Shown one piece after another: positions 54,243 through 63,960 of a DNA stretch of 64,000 nt (position 1 is its first letter; every line of letters starts with the position of its first letter). The position numbers and the translations under genes were made by a program. A model generated the notes under the pieces. That model worked only from the letters and a program-made list of their open reading frames with translations, was not told where the DNA came from and did not search any database. The DNA comes from Gigaspora rosea (lineage: Eukaryota > Glomeromycota > Glomeromycetes > Diversisporales > Gigasporaceae). The stretch is taken from the NCBI GenBank assembly GCA_003550325.1, contig QKWP01000275.1, positions 70,758 through 134,757 of the forward strand. The letters are read 5' to 3'.

Positions 54243-54510
54243 TTTAAAGCGTTGTGCAATCACATGATATAAGGCCAATCAAATTGTTTGTTTTGATTAA
54301 CACAAATCAGCCCGACAAAAAAAAAGAAGAAAAAAAGTGAGAATACAAAGAATACAAGAAAACCAATGCCTAAACCTATATTGATGCACTAATAAAAAAT
54401 GTCAGAAAGGTGATTTTACCTATAAACCACGCCCTAACCCTAATCCCGAACTAACCCTTACCCTAACTTTAACTAAATAGTAAAAAACATATGATGCACA
54501 ACACTTTAAA
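54243..54510. mobile_element. MITE of the CTAACCC-core family, TTTAAAGYGTTGTGCA ends
   Basis: TTTAAAGCGTTGTGCAATCA on the left pairs with the inverted right end TTTAAAGTGTTGTGCATCAT. Core: CACTAATAAAAAATGTCAGA, AAGGTGATTTTACCTATA, CCCTAACCCTAATC. The core is the same as 44914-45164; the ends are unrelated. Confidence 0.75.
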
Positions 54511-54514
54511 CGTT

Positions 54515-55370
54515 CCCCAAAATGCACTCGTGATGACGATTTCAATTAGGTAGGCGCATTCCCAATTAGGAAGGAGGAAACACAACTGATCTTTTGGAGG
54601 GGATAAGCTGGATTTCCCACTTTTTAGTGAAATTTTGAAAAGTCCAAAAGGGAGTAAGATAATACTTGTAACAAATTTAAAGAAGAGTATATTCTAGATA
54701 AAACTCATTTTTTGTTGTTCCGCACTGTTTTACCACAGGTTACTTCATCAACGAGGAAGCTCTTTGTTCTCCACCAAAATTTCTCGTATAAGGGCACCAC
54801 CTCCTGCTAGTTATCTTGTAAAAAGACACTTTTAGCTTGCATGCCGAATATACATTGAGTCCCCAGAGTAAGAGTTGACCTTTATAAAAACTGTATTTCT
54901 GTGTTATCCTACTATACATTAAGTATAGGCAACACTCCAACAAAAAACTTTTTGTTTTTCTTCAGTGGAAAAATTTGGTTCAAGTGATCGTTAGAAAGAG
55001 TTGTGCATTATTATTGTATATTATATTTTAAATATTATATATTTTATTATATATTATTATAAAAAATGATAAAAAAAAATAAACCAATCGCATTAGTCAC
55101 AATCTCGCTATAGCCATTTTAATTTTCCTATTTAATTATATATACTATATATAAATTTTAGTTCGCTTTAGTCACAATTTTGCAATAAGCACATAAAAGT
55201 CTGGTTTTGACATGGGACTATTGCAGGGTTTGACTGTATATCCCTTATATTTGCTCATATTCACTTATATTCACTTATATTCGATCATATTCTCTGCTTT
55301 TTGCAAAGTGCCAAAAAAGTTAGAATTGGTGTTAATGAATGTCACTATAAATAGCTAATTATCACAATTA
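54515..55370. other. Intergenic DNA with a pogo-like fragment
   Basis: GACATGGGACTATTGCAGGGTTTGACTG, ending about 55239, is an inverted CAGTCAAACCCTGCAAT terminus, with CGCTTTAGTCACAAT words upstream. Bases 55250-55290 hold TATTCACTTATATTC repeats. No gene. Confidence 0.45.
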
Positions 55371-55373
55371 TAG

Positions 55374-55630
55374 TTACGACCAGTGTTTAAAATAGAAATT
55401 TTAATTTACCAGTACATGCACCTGTTATATAAAAAAATACCGGATCAAAAAAAAAACCTGCATTAGTAAAAAATGATCATCATATCATTGGGCACACATA
55501 AATGCACTAACCAGTTACTTTAAAAAATTCCGGATTATGCACCGTTTGTTGTACTAGCCCAATTTTAAAATACTGGTACATGCAATATAAAAAATAGTAG
55601 ATCCGGATTTTTATTATGCTATTTTATACA
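55374..55630 (+). mobile_element. CAGTGTTTAAAATAG MITE, copy 1
   Basis: CAGTGTTTAAAATAGAAATT on the left and, inverted, CAGTGTATAAAATAGCATAA on the right. Shared with 58840-59092 over the full length (AATGATCATCA, TGTTGTACTRGCCCAATTTT). The termini look hAT-like, but I could not confirm a TSD. Both copies are preceded by TTACRAC. Confidence 0.65.
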
Positions 55631-55634
55631 CTGC

Positions 55635-56095
55635 CTGGTAGTGGGGTAAAGACAAAGAGGGTGAAATAATTTCTAGTTTTTTTTATAGCCAGTTCTATAA
55701 CCTCATACTTACAATCATTAAATAAATAGATTTCATCGTATTATTCATCATATCGATTTTGTTTAGATAATCAAATTAATCCTACTATTCATCACACAAT
55801 AATCTCAGATATTGACAATGATTTTGTATTTAATCATAAGCATAAGGAGTATTAATATATTTAAATTGGTTATTGCTCAACTTCCTGAAAGTTATTTCCT
55901 TAACAGAATACTTACCTAATATCACATAGAATTAGGGGTAGTATTTGATTAGTTGCAGCTAAAATAAGGCTTTGAAAGTTTTTTTTATTCAGTTTTGAAA
56001 AGCTAGAGAACTTGTATTAATAAGTAAGAAAAAATATTTAAATGAACATTTAACTTTTACAGAAATAACAATTACAAACCAAATTCAAATCGATA
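55635..56095. other. AT-rich intergenic DNA
   Basis: Inverted CATCGTATTATTCATCA words and AACTTCCTGAAAGTTATTTC recur in inverse form at 56500-56650. The stretch 55640-56650 may therefore be an older inverted-repeat element into which 56104-56389 inserted. No gene. Confidence 0.4.
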
Positions 56096-56103
56096 CTTTC
56101 TAC

Positions 56104-56389
56104 TAGGGTTCTTCAAATTCAAATCAAATCAAATATTGGATCAATTTGAATTTGATCAAATCAAATTGGCCCTGATTTGAATTTGATTTGATTCAAATAT
56201 TTGAATTTGAATTTGATTTGAATTTGAATTTTTAATAGCAATTTTCAAATCAAATCAAACATTTGTAAAATCAAATCAAATTTGGCCATATTTGAATTTG
56301 ATCAAATCAAATATAGTCAAATTTGAATTTGAATTTGATCAAATATTTGATTCAAATATTTGAAAATCAAATCAAATTGCGGAACCCTA
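56104..56389. mobile_element. Motif-repeat element (CAAATTTGA), perfect 8-bp TSD
   Basis: CTTTCTAC at 56096-56103 is repeated at 56390-56397. The ends are TAGGGTTC and its exact inverse GAACCCTA. Almost every base between them belongs to TCAAATTTGAA, ATTTGATTTGAA or AAATCAAATCAAA words, in both orientations. It is 286 bp long. Confidence 0.9.
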
Positions 56390-56397
56390 CTTTCTAC

Positions 56398-56758
56398 ATT
56401 AATTTTTAAACAATCCGAGCATTGATTTATAAGAGACAAAAAGGTACTTGGAGGAATTAGTAAACCCTATACATTTTGGCAGATTGTTATATTGAATAAG
56501 TGGCCTGTCAGAGAAATAACTTTCAGGAAATTTATCATAAACTTTCCACATTATCCTTGGTAGTGGAATAATTTCTATTTTCTTTTTTTTATAGCACTTA
56601 TTATTATTAATAAAATACCAGTAGATATTCATCGTATAATTCATCAAGTTATTTTAAAAACAATAGGAAGGAAGAAACATGCAAGATGCAGGAATTTAAG
56701 GTTTGTCAATTACAATTTTTCTATATTATATCGATATGCCCAATTTTAGAGTAACTAT
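56398..56758. other. AT-rich intergenic DNA
   Basis: Right part of the possible inverted-repeat host described at 55635-56095. No gene. Confidence 0.4.
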
Positions 56759-57626
56759 ATTTAGTGACGGACTCATCACGAGTTAATTATTAACATATAC
56801 CAGCAATTACATGCTATTTTTGATGCATAATTTATATGTAATTTTAACTATTGTATGTAATTTATTGAAATTCAGCTGTTTTCAAAAAGGTGTGAATGAT
56901 CAAGGATCACTATATTATGGGAAATTCACGATATTTCCCAAATTTCCTACTTTTTTTACTCTCACTTCTAATAGAGAAAGATTCTCACCAATTTACCAAT
57001 AGGAATAGTTTTTATAGTTCAATAAAATAATACTATTCTAAGTTAAAAATAAATTTAACAGGTAAATTTAAGAATTTGTAATTAATTCCTAAAAAACGAT
57101 GAGTCTTGCAACATTTATACATGTTATATGATTTTGCTTTATGCAGTAAATTAACTATTTAATTAAAAATTATAGTGCTTTAATGCATCTCTTAAGTAAA
57201 ATTTTTAAGATTTAGAGTTGACGAATGAGTTTTATTTTTTTTTATTGTATTCAATCTTGATAGCCAATTCTTGCATCGTGAACAAAATAAAAAATTAAAA
57301 GAACCTTTTAGAGTTACTTAATTAATAATTATAATGCAATATTTTTTTCTTGAGCAAAAAAAACTTGATCATCTGTCCAATTGGACGTAAAAATTTGTGT
57401 ATACAGCTTTAGTTCGATTGCCTCTATAAGTGGTTTTGTAATATTACATTTGGTTTTTGTATTTGCAAATCAACTCCACAGTATAAACACTTTCGACAAC
57501 TAAAGCAAGTTCCTCTTTTGTATATAAGTTTTATGCATCCGCTATCAATATTAATACAATTATAAAAACAAAATAATTACATTGCAATAATTTGTTTATA
57601 TAGCAATAATAATAATAATTAGAAAA

Positions 57627-57764
57627 GGGTATCACGCACTTATCAGTATAAGGTGCTTAATTGCTACATGGTTAATGATATAAAAATTACAATGGACATT
57701 AATAATTATCCAATCTAAAATAAGTGTTGATTAAGCATCTTATACTGAAAAGTGCGTAATGACC
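57627..57764. mobile_element. GGTATCACGCACTT TIR element nested in the hAT copy
   Basis: GCACTTATCAGTATAAGGTG and CTTAAT on the left are inverted on the right (ATTAAGCATCTTATACTGAA, AAGTGCG). It is about 138 bp with 35-bp imperfect TIRs and no TSD visible. It lies in the 5' leader, upstream of the BED segment. Confidence 0.6.
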
Positions 57765-57887
57765 GTGATAAAAAGTTAATTATTAAATTGCTGATTTTCT
57801 GATTCCCATATGGGTATATATCATAAAACTCACATTAGCGAATTTCTAATAAATAAATCAAGATTTTTAAAAATAATTCATACAAAT

Positions 57888-58118
57888 ATGGCGCAAAATG
57901 AATGTGACAATGAGCATGAAGAATCTTATTATTAAGAAATTAGTTAAAGTACAACTACATATAATTCTGAAGGTCATCCTAAAAGTTTTGTTTGGGACTA
58001 TTTTGAAAAAAAAGATAGTATAACTTCGACCTATAAAATTATATTGGATGATAGAAAAAAGTATGGTGTCTCATATAATGATGGTTCAACAATATTAAAT
58101 ATGATTAACCATTGTATT
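57888..58118 (+). pseudogene. hAT transposase N-terminal BED-like fragment
   Basis: From ATG 57888 one frame gives MAQNECDNEHEESYY, two stops (TAA, TAA), then EGHPKSFVWDYFEKK, YKIILDDRKKYGVSYNDGS and ILNMINH. The SFVWDYFEK opening and the ST-rich end followed by M-x-NH fit a BED zinc finger of hAT transposases. The two cysteines expected around ILDDRKK are missing, and the frame ends soon after. It is the N-terminal counterpart of the fragment at 19607-19812. Confidence 0.65.
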
Positions 58119-58319
58119 TGCTTTGTAATTTGTAATTTGAGATATTTGCTTTTATTTTTATAATTAAATAAATTCACTTTTTATAACACATGAATTAAAG
58201 TATGTTTTTTTAACTCTCAATTAGCTATTTATGATAATTAATTTATGTGACTCGAATAACTCGAATAAAACTTGAAGAATTATTATTCGAATGATTCAAG
58301 TTTAATTCGTGAGTCACAA

Positions 58320-58510
58320 TTTAAACCATTGAATTAATTTTGACTATTAAATTAATTTCAACTGTTGAATTAATTTTGATGGTTAATTTATTTTCAACTG
58401 TTGAATTAATTTTGACTATTAAATTAATTTCACCTGTTGAAAATAATTTCGGTTTCAACAGTTAAATTTAATTTTCAACTGTTGAAATTTTCAAAATTAA
58501 AATTTAATTT
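58320..58510. repeat. TTGAATTAATTTTGACTATT array
   Basis: Four tandem units of about 40 bp alternate AATTAATTTTGACTATTAA and AATTAATTTCAACTGTTG. They end in inverted AACAGTTAAATTTAATTTT words. Same style as the other short-motif arrays. Confidence 0.6.
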
Positions 58511-58727
58511 TACCGCCACCTATACCTGAACCCAAACAGTTCGCGAACTTCGAACTGGACCTGGACTGAACCTATAATTGTGTTTGAGTCTGGTTTGGGT
58601 TCAGTACTTTAAGATAGGGACCAAGTTCAGGTTCGAAATTGGCAAAATTTATAGTTCAAATCCAGGTTCAAGTCTTGGTCTGGTCGGACCCAGACCAGAC
58701 TGGACCTGAACTTTGGAGCCCTAGGTT
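58505..58727. mobile_element. GGACC/CGAACCTGG motif element, copy C
   Basis: The inverse complement of 26543-26767 across its whole length, ending GGAGCCCTA (TAGGGCTCC inverted). GAACCTGGA, GGTCTGGTC and GGACCTGGACTG words fill it. No TSD was found. Confidence 0.6.
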
Positions 58728-58839
58728 AAAGTTAGAAAAAAAACTTTTCTTTTAGAAAAAATATTTTTTCTAACTTTAATCCCATTTTTTACTTAGTAAA
58801 AGACTAGTAAAAGGTTCAGAAAAACATATTACAACCAGT

Positions 58840-59092
58840 GTTTAAAATAGAAATTTTAATTTACCGGTATATGCACCTTTTATATAAAAAATACCAGTTC
58901 AAAAAAAAAACTTGCATTAATAGAAAATGATCATCAGATCATTGGGGCACATAGATGCATGCACTTGTTACTTCAAAAAATTCCAGATCAAACACTATTT
59001 GTTGTACTGGCCCAATTTTAAAATACCAATATATGCAATATAAAAATGGAGATCTGGATTTTATCATGCTATTTTATACACTCCCAATTGCG
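58840..59092 (+). mobile_element. CAGTGTTTAAAATAG MITE, copy 2
   Basis: The direct counterpart of 55374-55630, about 85% similar: CAGTGTTTAAAATAGAAATT, AAAATGATCATCAGATCATT, TTGTTGTACTGGCCCAATTT and CATGCTATTTTATACACT. Confidence 0.65.
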
Positions 59093-59104
59093 AGTAGAAT
59101 CATG

Positions 59105-59480
59105 TGCCAAACAACTTTGTTTAAGGGCCTGTAGTGGGTTACCTAATCAAAAAAGGTTTTATATTGCAACCCCAAAAATTTTAACTTAAGTATATAGTAA
59201 CTTATTTTTCTTATAAGATAACCTACTCTGTTGCCTAAGTAAAGTTGTTTAATATAAAATTTTGTATATAATAGTATTTTTAAAATTAACAAAATTTTTT
59301 CATAAAATTTACTAGCAAAATCATTAATGTTTGCAAAATTTTAAAAAAGTGTTCTTAATTTACTATTTTCGATATGCTTAACCCCAGAATTTAAAAAAAA
59401 GTTAATATATAAGTTGAAAATAATATAAGGCTTAAAGCTTATAGTAAATTATTATATATTTTTTTTAAATGAGATCATGC
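59105..59480. repeat. Dispersed repeat of about 380 bp, inverted copy at 51495-51870
   Basis: Starts near GTTTAAGGGCCTGTAGTGGG and ends in AAGGCTTAAAGCTTATAGTA. See 51495-51870 for shared words. The pair lies 7.2 kb apart in opposite orientation. Confidence 0.65.
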
Positions 59481-59589
59481 CTTATTTTCTTTATTAGGCA
59501 GCATAAAATAATACAAATAACTATATTATTTTTATGATAACTAATTTACAAGTAGAGGCTAAAGCTAATTTATTTTTAATCCAAGCTTT

Positions 59590-59713
59590 GCTAAGATAGG
59601 TCACAACCTATTTAGTCTATATACATAAGAGTAAGAAGAAAGGCATTGTGAGTAATGAACTGGTGTGTGCTAAGAAAAATCACAACCTATTTAGTCTATA
59701 TATATAAGGGTAA
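59590..59713. repeat. Direct duplication (TCACAACCTATTTAGTCTAT)
   Basis: AGATAGGTCACAACCTATTT with AGTCTATATACATAAGAGTAAG at 59593 is repeated at 59674 with minor changes. The separating GGCATTGTGAGTAATGAA resembles GCCATTGTGAGTAATAAA at 63730, beyond the large nested element. Confidence 0.6.
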
Positions 59714-60159
59714 GGGGGCATCCATAAATAATGTTATGTACTCCCTTATAGTAGCACTTGACCCTCTCTACTATATAAAAAAATTTTTCAAAATCCGTAT
59801 GTTTATATATATAATTTTACAAAAACTTGAATATATTTAGGCACTATTCGATTTGTCTCAGTGGGACGAATCCAATAATACCAAAATTATTTTAGAGACT
59901 TGTTATTGCCACCCCCCACTTTTGTTATTGCCACCCCACTTTTGTTAATGCCACCCCTATCCCGGAATCCGGCACATTTCCGGACCACTTCCGACCTAAA
60001 TCATGTGATCCAAGCAACAAAACAAGGTACATGACCAATAAAATTTTCTCAAAGTTATAAATTACACAAAATTGTGGTGCATATAGTTTGTGTAACCTTT
60101 TTATCCAATCAATTTATAGACCAGGATCCTAGGTCTGGTTCAGGTCTATATAGAATTTT

Positions 60160-61870
60160 ATTAATTAAATTCTACAAATTCTTAAAATTCACAAATTCTT
60201 ATTAATTAATTCTAATTTAAATGAATCATAAGATTTTATAGAATTTTATTAATAAAATTCTATAAAATCTTATGGTTCATAAACTTTTACTAATTAATTC
60301 TAACTTATTGCACTAAGTAAACTTATTTAGCACCTAAAAATACATTAAATCAGCTGTGTTGTTTTTATTTTACTTGAAATTTGGAGAAAAGATGCTTAAA
60401 TTTGACTTTTTTGATCAAAATCCAAAATTATGCATCTGTTCTCCAAATTTGAAGTAAAATAAAAACAATATAGCCGATTTTGTGTATTTTTAGGAGCTGA
60501 ACAAGTTTACTTAGTGCATTAATTTAGAATTAATTAGTAAAATTTTATGAATTATAAGATTTTATAGAATTTTATTAATAAAATTCTATAAAATCTTATG
60601 ATTCATAAAATTTTACTAATTAATTCTAATTAATGCACTTAGTAACCTTGTTCAGCTCCTAAAAATACATCAAATCGGCTATGTTGTTTTTATTTTACTT
60701 GAAATATGGAGAACAGATGCATAATCTTGGATATTTGATCAGAAAAGTCAAATTTAAGCATCCTTTCTCCAAATTTCAAGTAAAATAAAAACAACATAGC
60801 CAATTTGATGTATTTTTAGGTGTTAAACAAGTTTATTTAGTGCAATAAGTTAGAATTAATTAGTAAAAGTTTATGAATAATAAGATTTTATAGAATTTTA
60901 TCAATAAAATTCTATAAAATCTTATTATTCATAAAATTTTACTAATTAATTCTAACTTAATGCACTAAGTAAACTTGTTCAGCTTATAGAAACACATGAA
61001 ATCGGCTATGTTGTTTTTATTTTACTTGAAATTTGGAGAACAGATGCATAATTTTGGATTTTTGATCAAAAAAGTTAAATTAAAGCATCATTTCTCCAAA
61101 TTTCAAATAAAATAAAAACAACACAGCCGATTTAATGTATTTTTAGGTGCTGAACAAGCTTACTTAGTTCATTAATTTAGAATTAATTAGTGAAATTTTA
61201 TGAATCATAAGATTTTATAGAATTTTATTAATAAAATTCTATAAAGTCTTATGATTCATAAAATTTTACTAATAAATTCTAAATTAATGAACTAAGTAAG
61301 CTTGTTCAACACCTAAAAATACATTAAATTGGCTATGTTGTTTTTATTTTACTTGAAAGTTGGAGAAAAGATGCTTAAATTTGACTTTTTGATCAAAAAT
61401 CCAAAATTATGCATCTGTTCTCCAAATTTCAAGTAAAATAAAAAGAACATAGCCGATTTGGTGTATTTTTAGGTGCTGAGCAAGTTTCTTAGTGCATTAA
61501 ATTAGAATTAATTAATGAGAATTTGTGAATTTTAAGAATTTGTAGAATTTTATTAATAAAATTCTATAAAATCTTATGATTCATAAAATTTACTAATTAA
61601 TTCTAATTTAATGCACTAAGTAAACTTGTTTAGCACCTATAATTATATTAAATCGGCTGTGTTGTTTTTATTTTATTTGAAATTTGGAGAAAAGATGCTT
61701 AAATTTGACTTTTTTGATCAAAAATCCAAAATTATGCATCTGTTCTCCAAATTTTAAGTAAAATAAAAACAATATAGCCGATTTGGTGTATTTTAGATGC
61801 CAAACAAGTTTACTTAGTGCATTAAGTTAGAATTAATTAATAAGAATTTGTGAATTTTAAGAATGTGTTA
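60160..61870. repeat. Array A: five palindromic units of about 326 bp
   Basis: TTGTTTTTATTTTACTTGAAA-like words start units near 60358, 60683, 61010, 61337 and 61662. Each unit holds two palindromes. One is a hairpin with arms of about 70 bp (CGGCTATGTTG, TTGGAGAACAGATGCATAAT and inverse). The other is centred on ATTTTATTAATAAAAT with AATTAATTAGTAAAATTTTA arms. Because both motifs are self-complementary, the array reads almost the same on both strands. Confidence 0.85.
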
Positions 61871-62084
61871 ATAAAATTCTATATAGACCCGGACCAGACT
61901 AGGATCCCGGTCTATAAATTGATTGGGTAAAAAGGTTATATAAATTATGCACCACATATTTGTTACTAAATAGCTTTGGGGCAAAAGTATCGATTTTGAT
62001 AGATCTACAATACACACCAAAATTGGGTGGCTTTCTTAATGCAACATACTTACATAATTAAATTTTTTCAAGAATTTGAGCAAA

Positions 62085-63110
62085 GGTATCTCGATGAACA
62101 CCCAACTAATTTCATTATTTTTTATTTTTATTTTTTGATTCTGCTGTTCTTAGATCAAATTTAAAAAAATTTACTAAATTTGATCAGGATGTTTCCGAGA
62201 TATTTTCGCTCAAAATTTTATCAAAATTTTGCTGTGGCCGTTATTTTGATAGATATTATTTTAAAAATTTGAGCGAAATATCTCAGCAACCACCTAGCCA
62301 AATTCAATGAATTTTTTTTTATTTTGATCCGCAGATCTAAAGAATCAAAAAAAAGGACATTATTGAATTTGATTGAATATTTACTGAAATATCTTTACTC
62401 AAAGTTTTCACCTCTATTATTTTTGATAGACGTTTTAATGCTTTCAAACTTTTGAGCGAAGATATCTTAGCAACCACCTAGCCAAATCCAATGAATTTTA
62501 TTTTATTTTGACTCTACAGATCTGTCATATCAAAATAAAAAAAACTTCACCGAATTTGGATAGGTAGATACCGAGATATCTTCGCTCAAAGTTTTATAAA
62601 AATTTGCCGTTCTAGTATGTTTTAATGTTTTCAAAAATTTGAACAAAAATATCTCAGCAACTACCTGATAATTTTTTTTTATTTTGATTATGAAGTCCTG
62701 TAGAATCAAAATAAAAAAAAGCATCATTGAATTTGGTTGAGATACCTTCTCTCAAAGTTTTATAAAAATTTTGCCATAGTTATTTTGATATATTTTAACA
62801 TTTTCAATATTTTGAGCAAAAATATCTCAGCAACTACCTAACCAAATTCAATGAATTTTTTTTATTTTGATTGCATAGATTTGTAGAATCAAAAATAAAA
62901 AAAATCAATCGAGTTTGTTAGGTAGTTGCCAAGATACTTTCTCAAAATTTTATAAATTTTTTGTCGCGGTTATTTTCAAAACTTGAGTGAAGATATCTCA
63001 GCAACTACCTAGCCAAATTCGACGTGTTTTTATTATTTTGATTCCACAGATTTGTAGAATCAAAATAAAAAATAATTTATCAAGTTTAATTGGGCGGTTA
63101 TTGAAATATC
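62085..63110. repeat. Array B: six palindromic units of about 180 bp
   Basis: GATATCTCAGCAACYACCTA recurs near 62083 (diverged), 62280, 62465, 62650, 62823 and 62995. Each is followed by CCAAATTCAATGAATTTT, TTTATTTTGAT, a short loop around AGATYTGTAGAATC, and the inverse of the same words. Each unit is thus a hairpin with arms of about 75 bp. Confidence 0.82.
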
Positions 63111-63759
63111 TTTGCTCAAATTCTTGAAAAAATTTAAATTTTACATAAGTATGATGCATCAAGAACGCCACCCAATTTTGGGTGTATTGTATATCTATCA
63201 AAAAAGCAACTATAGATCTATTAAAATCAATACTTTTCAGCTTTGAGCCAAATTTTATTAGTTATGTGATCTTGTTTTGTGGCTTGGGTCACATTATTTA
63301 GGTCGAAAGTGGTCCAGAAAGGCCAGAAATGGCCGGATTCCAGAGTAGAGGGGCATTAACAAAAGTGGAGGGTGGCAATAACAAGTCTCTTATTTTATTT
63401 AGATTACTGTATTAATAGTTATTCACAAAAAACTTTGGTTTTGTAGAAAATTTATAAGAAAACATTATAACCAATAGTATTTGGCCAATAACCTTTGATC
63501 CAGTGATCTAAAGAAATGAAATTGGTACCATTCGACACCTCTCACTGAGATGAATCGAATGGTACCAAAATCATTAAATTTGAACTACTGGATCAGCTTT
63601 TAGCTGATATTTTCTAAAAAAATTGCGTTATATTTTTTGACCCACTACTTAAAAGAAAAACATTATATTTTGTTAGACCCTCTCCACCCTCTTGTATAAC
63701 GTAATTTCTGGATACCCTCTAAGAGGGAGCCATTGTGAGTAATAAATTACTATGGCCAT

Positions 63760-63960
63760 CAATGTTTTGGGCGAAACTTTCAGATTCAGCTGGCTGAAAC
63801 TTCTGAAACTTCCAAAACCTAGTTTTGCCAAAAACCCCAAATCTGAACCTTCTGAAACCTTCGAAACTGGTCAAAACTTCTGAAACTTCCAAAACTTTTG
63901 AAAGATCTGAAACCTCCAAAATTGGTGAAATTTCTAAAATTTCTGAAACCAATAACCACT
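63760..63960. repeat. GAAACTTCTGAAACTTCC motif array
   Basis: About 14 copies of TGAAACTTC/CGAAACT/CCAAAACTT with variable spacing. The opposite frame (ISPILEVSDLSKVLEVSEVL) is repeat-derived. The left part includes TTCAGCTGGCTGAAACTTCT. No TSD was found, and the element may run past the window edge. Confidence 0.6.

Larger units (their letters stand above)
56760..58328 (+). mobile_element. hAT element, internally deleted copy keeping the 5' transposase end
   Basis: The left side AGTGACGGACTCATCACGAG and ATTATTAACATATA match the hAT left end at 19335-19425. The right side has repeated ACTCGAATAA/TTATTCGAATGATTCAAG words and ends TCACAATTTAAACCATTG, the inverse of a hAT-like CAATGGTTTAAATTGTGA. 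The coding region keeps the BED N-terminus (57888-58118) and then jumps to the 3' flank (TGTAATTTGTAATTTGAGAT), which matches 19810-19840. It carries a nested TIR element at 57627-57764. Confidence 0.55.
59895..63389. mobile_element. 3.5-kb element built of two palindrome arrays, perfect 8-bp TSD
   Basis: TTATTTTA at 59887-59894 is repeated at 63390-63397. The ends GAGACTTGTTATTGCCACC and inverse GGTGGCAATAACAAGTCTC lead into TIRs of about 150 bp (GGACCACTTCCGACCTAAAT on the left, ATTTAGGTCGAAAGTGGTCC on the right). Inside, array A (60160-61870) lies within its own inverted repeat: TAGACCAGGATCCTAGGTCT near 60117 and GACTAGGATCCCGGTCTATA near 61900. Array B (62085-63110) lies within another: ACACCAAAATTGGGTGGC near 62013 and GCCACCCAATTTTGGGTGT near 63168. 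No transposase or other ORF is present. Confidence 0.85.
59714..63719. mobile_element. TAA-flanked TIR element hosting nested insertions
   Basis: TAA at 59711-59713 and 63720-63722. The ends are GGGGGCATCCATAAATAATG and, inverted, GAGGGTATCCAGAAATTACG. TAA TSD and G-rich ends match the other PIF/Harbinger-type MITEs at 5484 and 10475. Almost all of its length is later insertion. A second inverted pair (TTTGTCTCAGTGGGACGAAT near 59852; CTCTCACTGAGATGAATCGA near 63538) lies between the outer ends and the core. Confidence 0.6.

Noticed and set aside
1468..54470. CTAACCC/TTAGGG tracts as telomere ends or interstitial telomeres
   Set aside because: They are short, imperfect and occur at the same relative place inside MITE cores, far from any sequence end.
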